Assembly (NCBI GenBank): GCA_023269675.1
Contig: JAHFSX010000002.1
Span: 62,001 to 126,000, forward strand
DNA: 64,000 nucleotides
Direction: 5' to 3'
Source of the DNA: Verrucomicrobiota bacterium
GTDB lineage: Bacteria > Verrucomicrobiota > Kiritimatiellia > RFP12 > UBA1067
Made by a program: the position numbers and the translations under genes. Below are positions 62,327 through 64,000 of this stretch, piece by piece (positions within the stretch are counted from its first letter, which is position 1; each line of letters opens with the position of its first letter). The notes beneath the pieces are model-generated. The model ran no database searches. It saw only the letters and a program-made list of their open reading frames with translations, and was not told where the DNA came from.

Positions 62327-62802
62327 GGTGTCGCAAAACGTGTCGGACTATAGTAAAAATGACCCCCGCTTGTCAACTGCTCAATCCAACCAATTCCGAT
62401 AAAATGTGAAAAAATGGCGGCGGGGCCATAAACGGCACACGCGCAAATGACACACGGAACATCTTAGCGGTGATGGCGATTATCGGGACCGCCTCGATAG
62501 AAAAGGGCGTCACCCCGCATTGAACAGCTACGCCCTGGCGCCAACGCGGGCGGCACACACGCTCGTTCCGTACGGCAGCACGCGAGCTGAACCGGACCGC
62601 CCGGAGCCGCCTCGCGCATACAGCACAGCGCTCAGGCAGCAGCCGTCGCGCAGGGAACCCGTGTGCCCGACAGGGACGATCACACGACAAAATCTCGATT
62701 ATCAAGCTTGACTTTAAAACAATTTTTTCAGTAGTATTTGCCGATATAAAGTCCCCATTGGGTTCTCTTTAAACAATACGTGCGCTTATCTATGAGGTGG
62801 TT
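62327..62802. other. Intergenic region upstream of third PATR gene
   Basis: No protein frame recognised. TTGACT (62708-62713) and TAGTAT (about 62732-62737) with an 18-bp spacer form a plausible plus-strand promoter about 65 bp before the PATR start codon. Confidence 0.45.
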
Positions 62803-64000
62803 ATGAAGAAAGTCTCGCGTTTCCTGCGTTATCTGTCTGCGGTCGCGGTGACCACCGCGCTGTCCTGTGGCTCACGGGCTCACGCCGCCAACGGAACATG
62901 GACCGGCGCGGAAGACTCCATGTGGACGAACAGCGCCAACTGGAGCGTGTCGCCCTATGCGGGCTCTAACACGAGCGAGACCGCCACGTTCGATTCCGCA
63001 GGAAACGGCCACACCACTCTTGATATCACAGGTCTGTACAGCATCGGCAGCACCACGTTCGACACCGCCAACGTGGCCGCCTACACCATCGGCTCCGGAG
63101 GCCCCAACGGCCAGACGCTCATTATCGGACGCAACGGCACCCACTATCTGACCGCCACGGCCGGCAACAGCCAGCTCGTCAACGCCGCGCTCCAGCTCGG
63201 CGGCGACCGCACGGCAGGCAACTACTTCTTCCGCAACGAAAACACCGCCGAAACCCTGACTTTCGCCGGAAACGTCTTCAGCGCCACCGCCACCGGAACC
63301 GCGGGCGGCAAGGTCCTGACAACCCAAGGCGCGGGCAACATCGTCTTCAGCGGCAACCTAGACAAAGGCACGGCCAGCGCCCTCGTCCTCACGAACGGGT
63401 GCACCGGCACATTGACGATCTCAGGCTCGAACACGCTCACAACCCTCTACATGACCGGCAACACGAACACAATCACCGACATCGGCAGCGGCGACCTCGC
63501 GCTCGACAACCTCGGTTCGGTCACCCTTTACTCCACACAAGGCGGCTTCATCAACGGGACAGGCAAGATCCATCTAAGCACGGCGGGCGGCTCAAATTAC
63601 GGCGACAATTACATCGCCGCCGGCAAGACACTGGTCATCAATCCGACCCTCACCGGAAATACCGGTTTCGAGATGTGGAGCGGCACGGGCACCCTCATTC
63701 TCAACGGCATCAACGATTTCACGGGGAACGTCAACCTCGGATCGGCCGGCACCCTCAGCGTCGCCAACCTCGGCAACCAGAACGCGACGGACAGCAACGC
63801 GGGCGCAGGCACAACCATCTCATTCGGTAACAGCAACGCGCGGTTGCTCTATACCGGCGCCGGAGAGACCTCCGACCGGCTCTTCACGATCACGAACGCC
63901 ACGGGCGCCTCCGTCATCGAGCACGCGGGAAGCGGACCATTGACCCTTACCGGCGACATCACCCCCACCGTGGCCGGCAGCAAGCAGCTTAAACTGCAAG
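62803..64000 (+). CDS. Secreted PATR-repeat protein, third in window, 3' end missing
   Basis: The frame opens at ATG 62803 after GAGGTGG and runs off the window end, giving 399 residues. A signal peptide (FLRYLSAVAVTTALSCGSRA, then HA) is followed by the shared mature start GTWTGAEDSMWTNSANWS. Beta-helix strands with Gly/Thr/Asn repeats follow (TLTFAGNVFSATATGTAG, TGTLTISGSNTLTTLYMTGN, GTLILNGINDFTGNVNLGSA, GSGPLTLTGDIT). This marks the same family as the proteins at 25693 and 50465. Total length and C-terminus are unknown. Confidence 0.9.
   Translation, partial: MKKVSRFLRYLSAVAVTTALSCGSRAHAANGTWTGAEDSMWTNSANWSVSPYAGSNTSETATFDSAGNGHTTLDITGLYSIGSTTFDTANVAAYTIGSGGPNGQTLIIGRNGTHYLTATAGNSQLVNAALQLGGDRTAGNYFFRNENTAETLTFAGNVFSATATGTAGGKVLTTQGAGNIVFSGNLDKGTASALVLTNGCTGTLTISGSNTLTTLYMTGNTNTITDIGSGDLALDNLGSVTLYSTQGGFINGTGKIHLSTAGGSNYGDNYIAAGKTLVINPTLTGNTGFEMWSGTGTLILNGINDFTGNVNLGSAGTLSVANLGNQNATDSNAGAGTTISFGNSNARLLYTGAGETSDRLFTITNATGASVIEHAGSGPLTLTGDITPTVAGSKQLKLQ

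Overview
The window reads as a GC-rich chromosomal segment from an anaerobic bacterium of the PVC group, most likely Kiritimatiellota or a close relative. This is inferred, not proven. The support is the protein mix: three secreted proteins rich in autotransporter-type PATR repeats, a PEP-CTERM protein, a BspA-type leucine-rich-repeat protein, two secreted formylglycine-generating-enzyme-like (SUMF1) proteins, a large beta-helix protein, and long intergenic spaces with dispersed GC-rich repeats. No rRNA, transposase, integrase, CRISPR array or replication origin was seen. One tRNA (Val, GAC) is present near the right end.

Left part (1-14.2 kb): after the 3' end of a secreted Ig-like protein comes a complete [NiFe]-hydrogenase locus. 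On the minus strand a PocR/AraC-type regulator heads a tight hypF-hypC-hypD-hypE-hypA-hypB maturation operon. Divergently, on the plus strand, lie a promoter with 20-bp-phased repeats, a strongly folded RNA-like segment, the Tat-exported small subunit, the large subunit, a secreted SUMF1/cadherin-repeat protein, an intrinsic terminator and the large-subunit maturation protease. Together these encode a periplasmic group-1 type hydrogenase and everything needed to insert its Ni-Fe(CN)2CO site. No cytochrome b membrane anchor is present.

15.5-23 kb: a metal-handling neighbourhood holding an outer-membrane barrel-like protein, a YncE-like propeller, a DMT transporter with a histidine-rich tail, a YHS-domain protein, a four-CxxC lipoprotein, a TolC-like lipoprotein overlapping a multicopper oxidase, and a YgaP-like membrane protein. 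No RND pump or membrane-fusion gene is seen beside the TolC-like gene. 23-25 kb carries twin stand-alone glycogen-binding-like (CBM48) proteins and an unknown protein.

25.6-38 kb: a 2665-residue PATR protein, a tiny lysine-rich protein and a 912-residue beta-helix protein. 38-46 kb: twin XRE regulators bracket two orphan response regulators, an entericidin-like lipoprotein and an AT-richer block of three secreted proteins. 46-53 kb: a truncated RhuM-like gene overlapping antisense to another gene, a second PATR protein, a DnaJ-type zinc-finger protein, a third response regulator and two decayed small paralogs. 53-64 kb: a PEP-CTERM gene followed by a DUF2723/TPR glycosyltransferase-like gene, two small unknown genes, the LRR protein, two small envelope proteins, the tRNA and the start of a third PATR protein.

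The most unusual item is the folded segment at about 8.76-8.94 kb in the hydrogenase leader. It has a 7-bp closing helix over about 146 nt and two nested helices. Its size and style recall HEARO/omega-type RNAs, but no IscB/IsrB gene is adjacent. All functional calls rest on motif recognition by eye; no database search was run.
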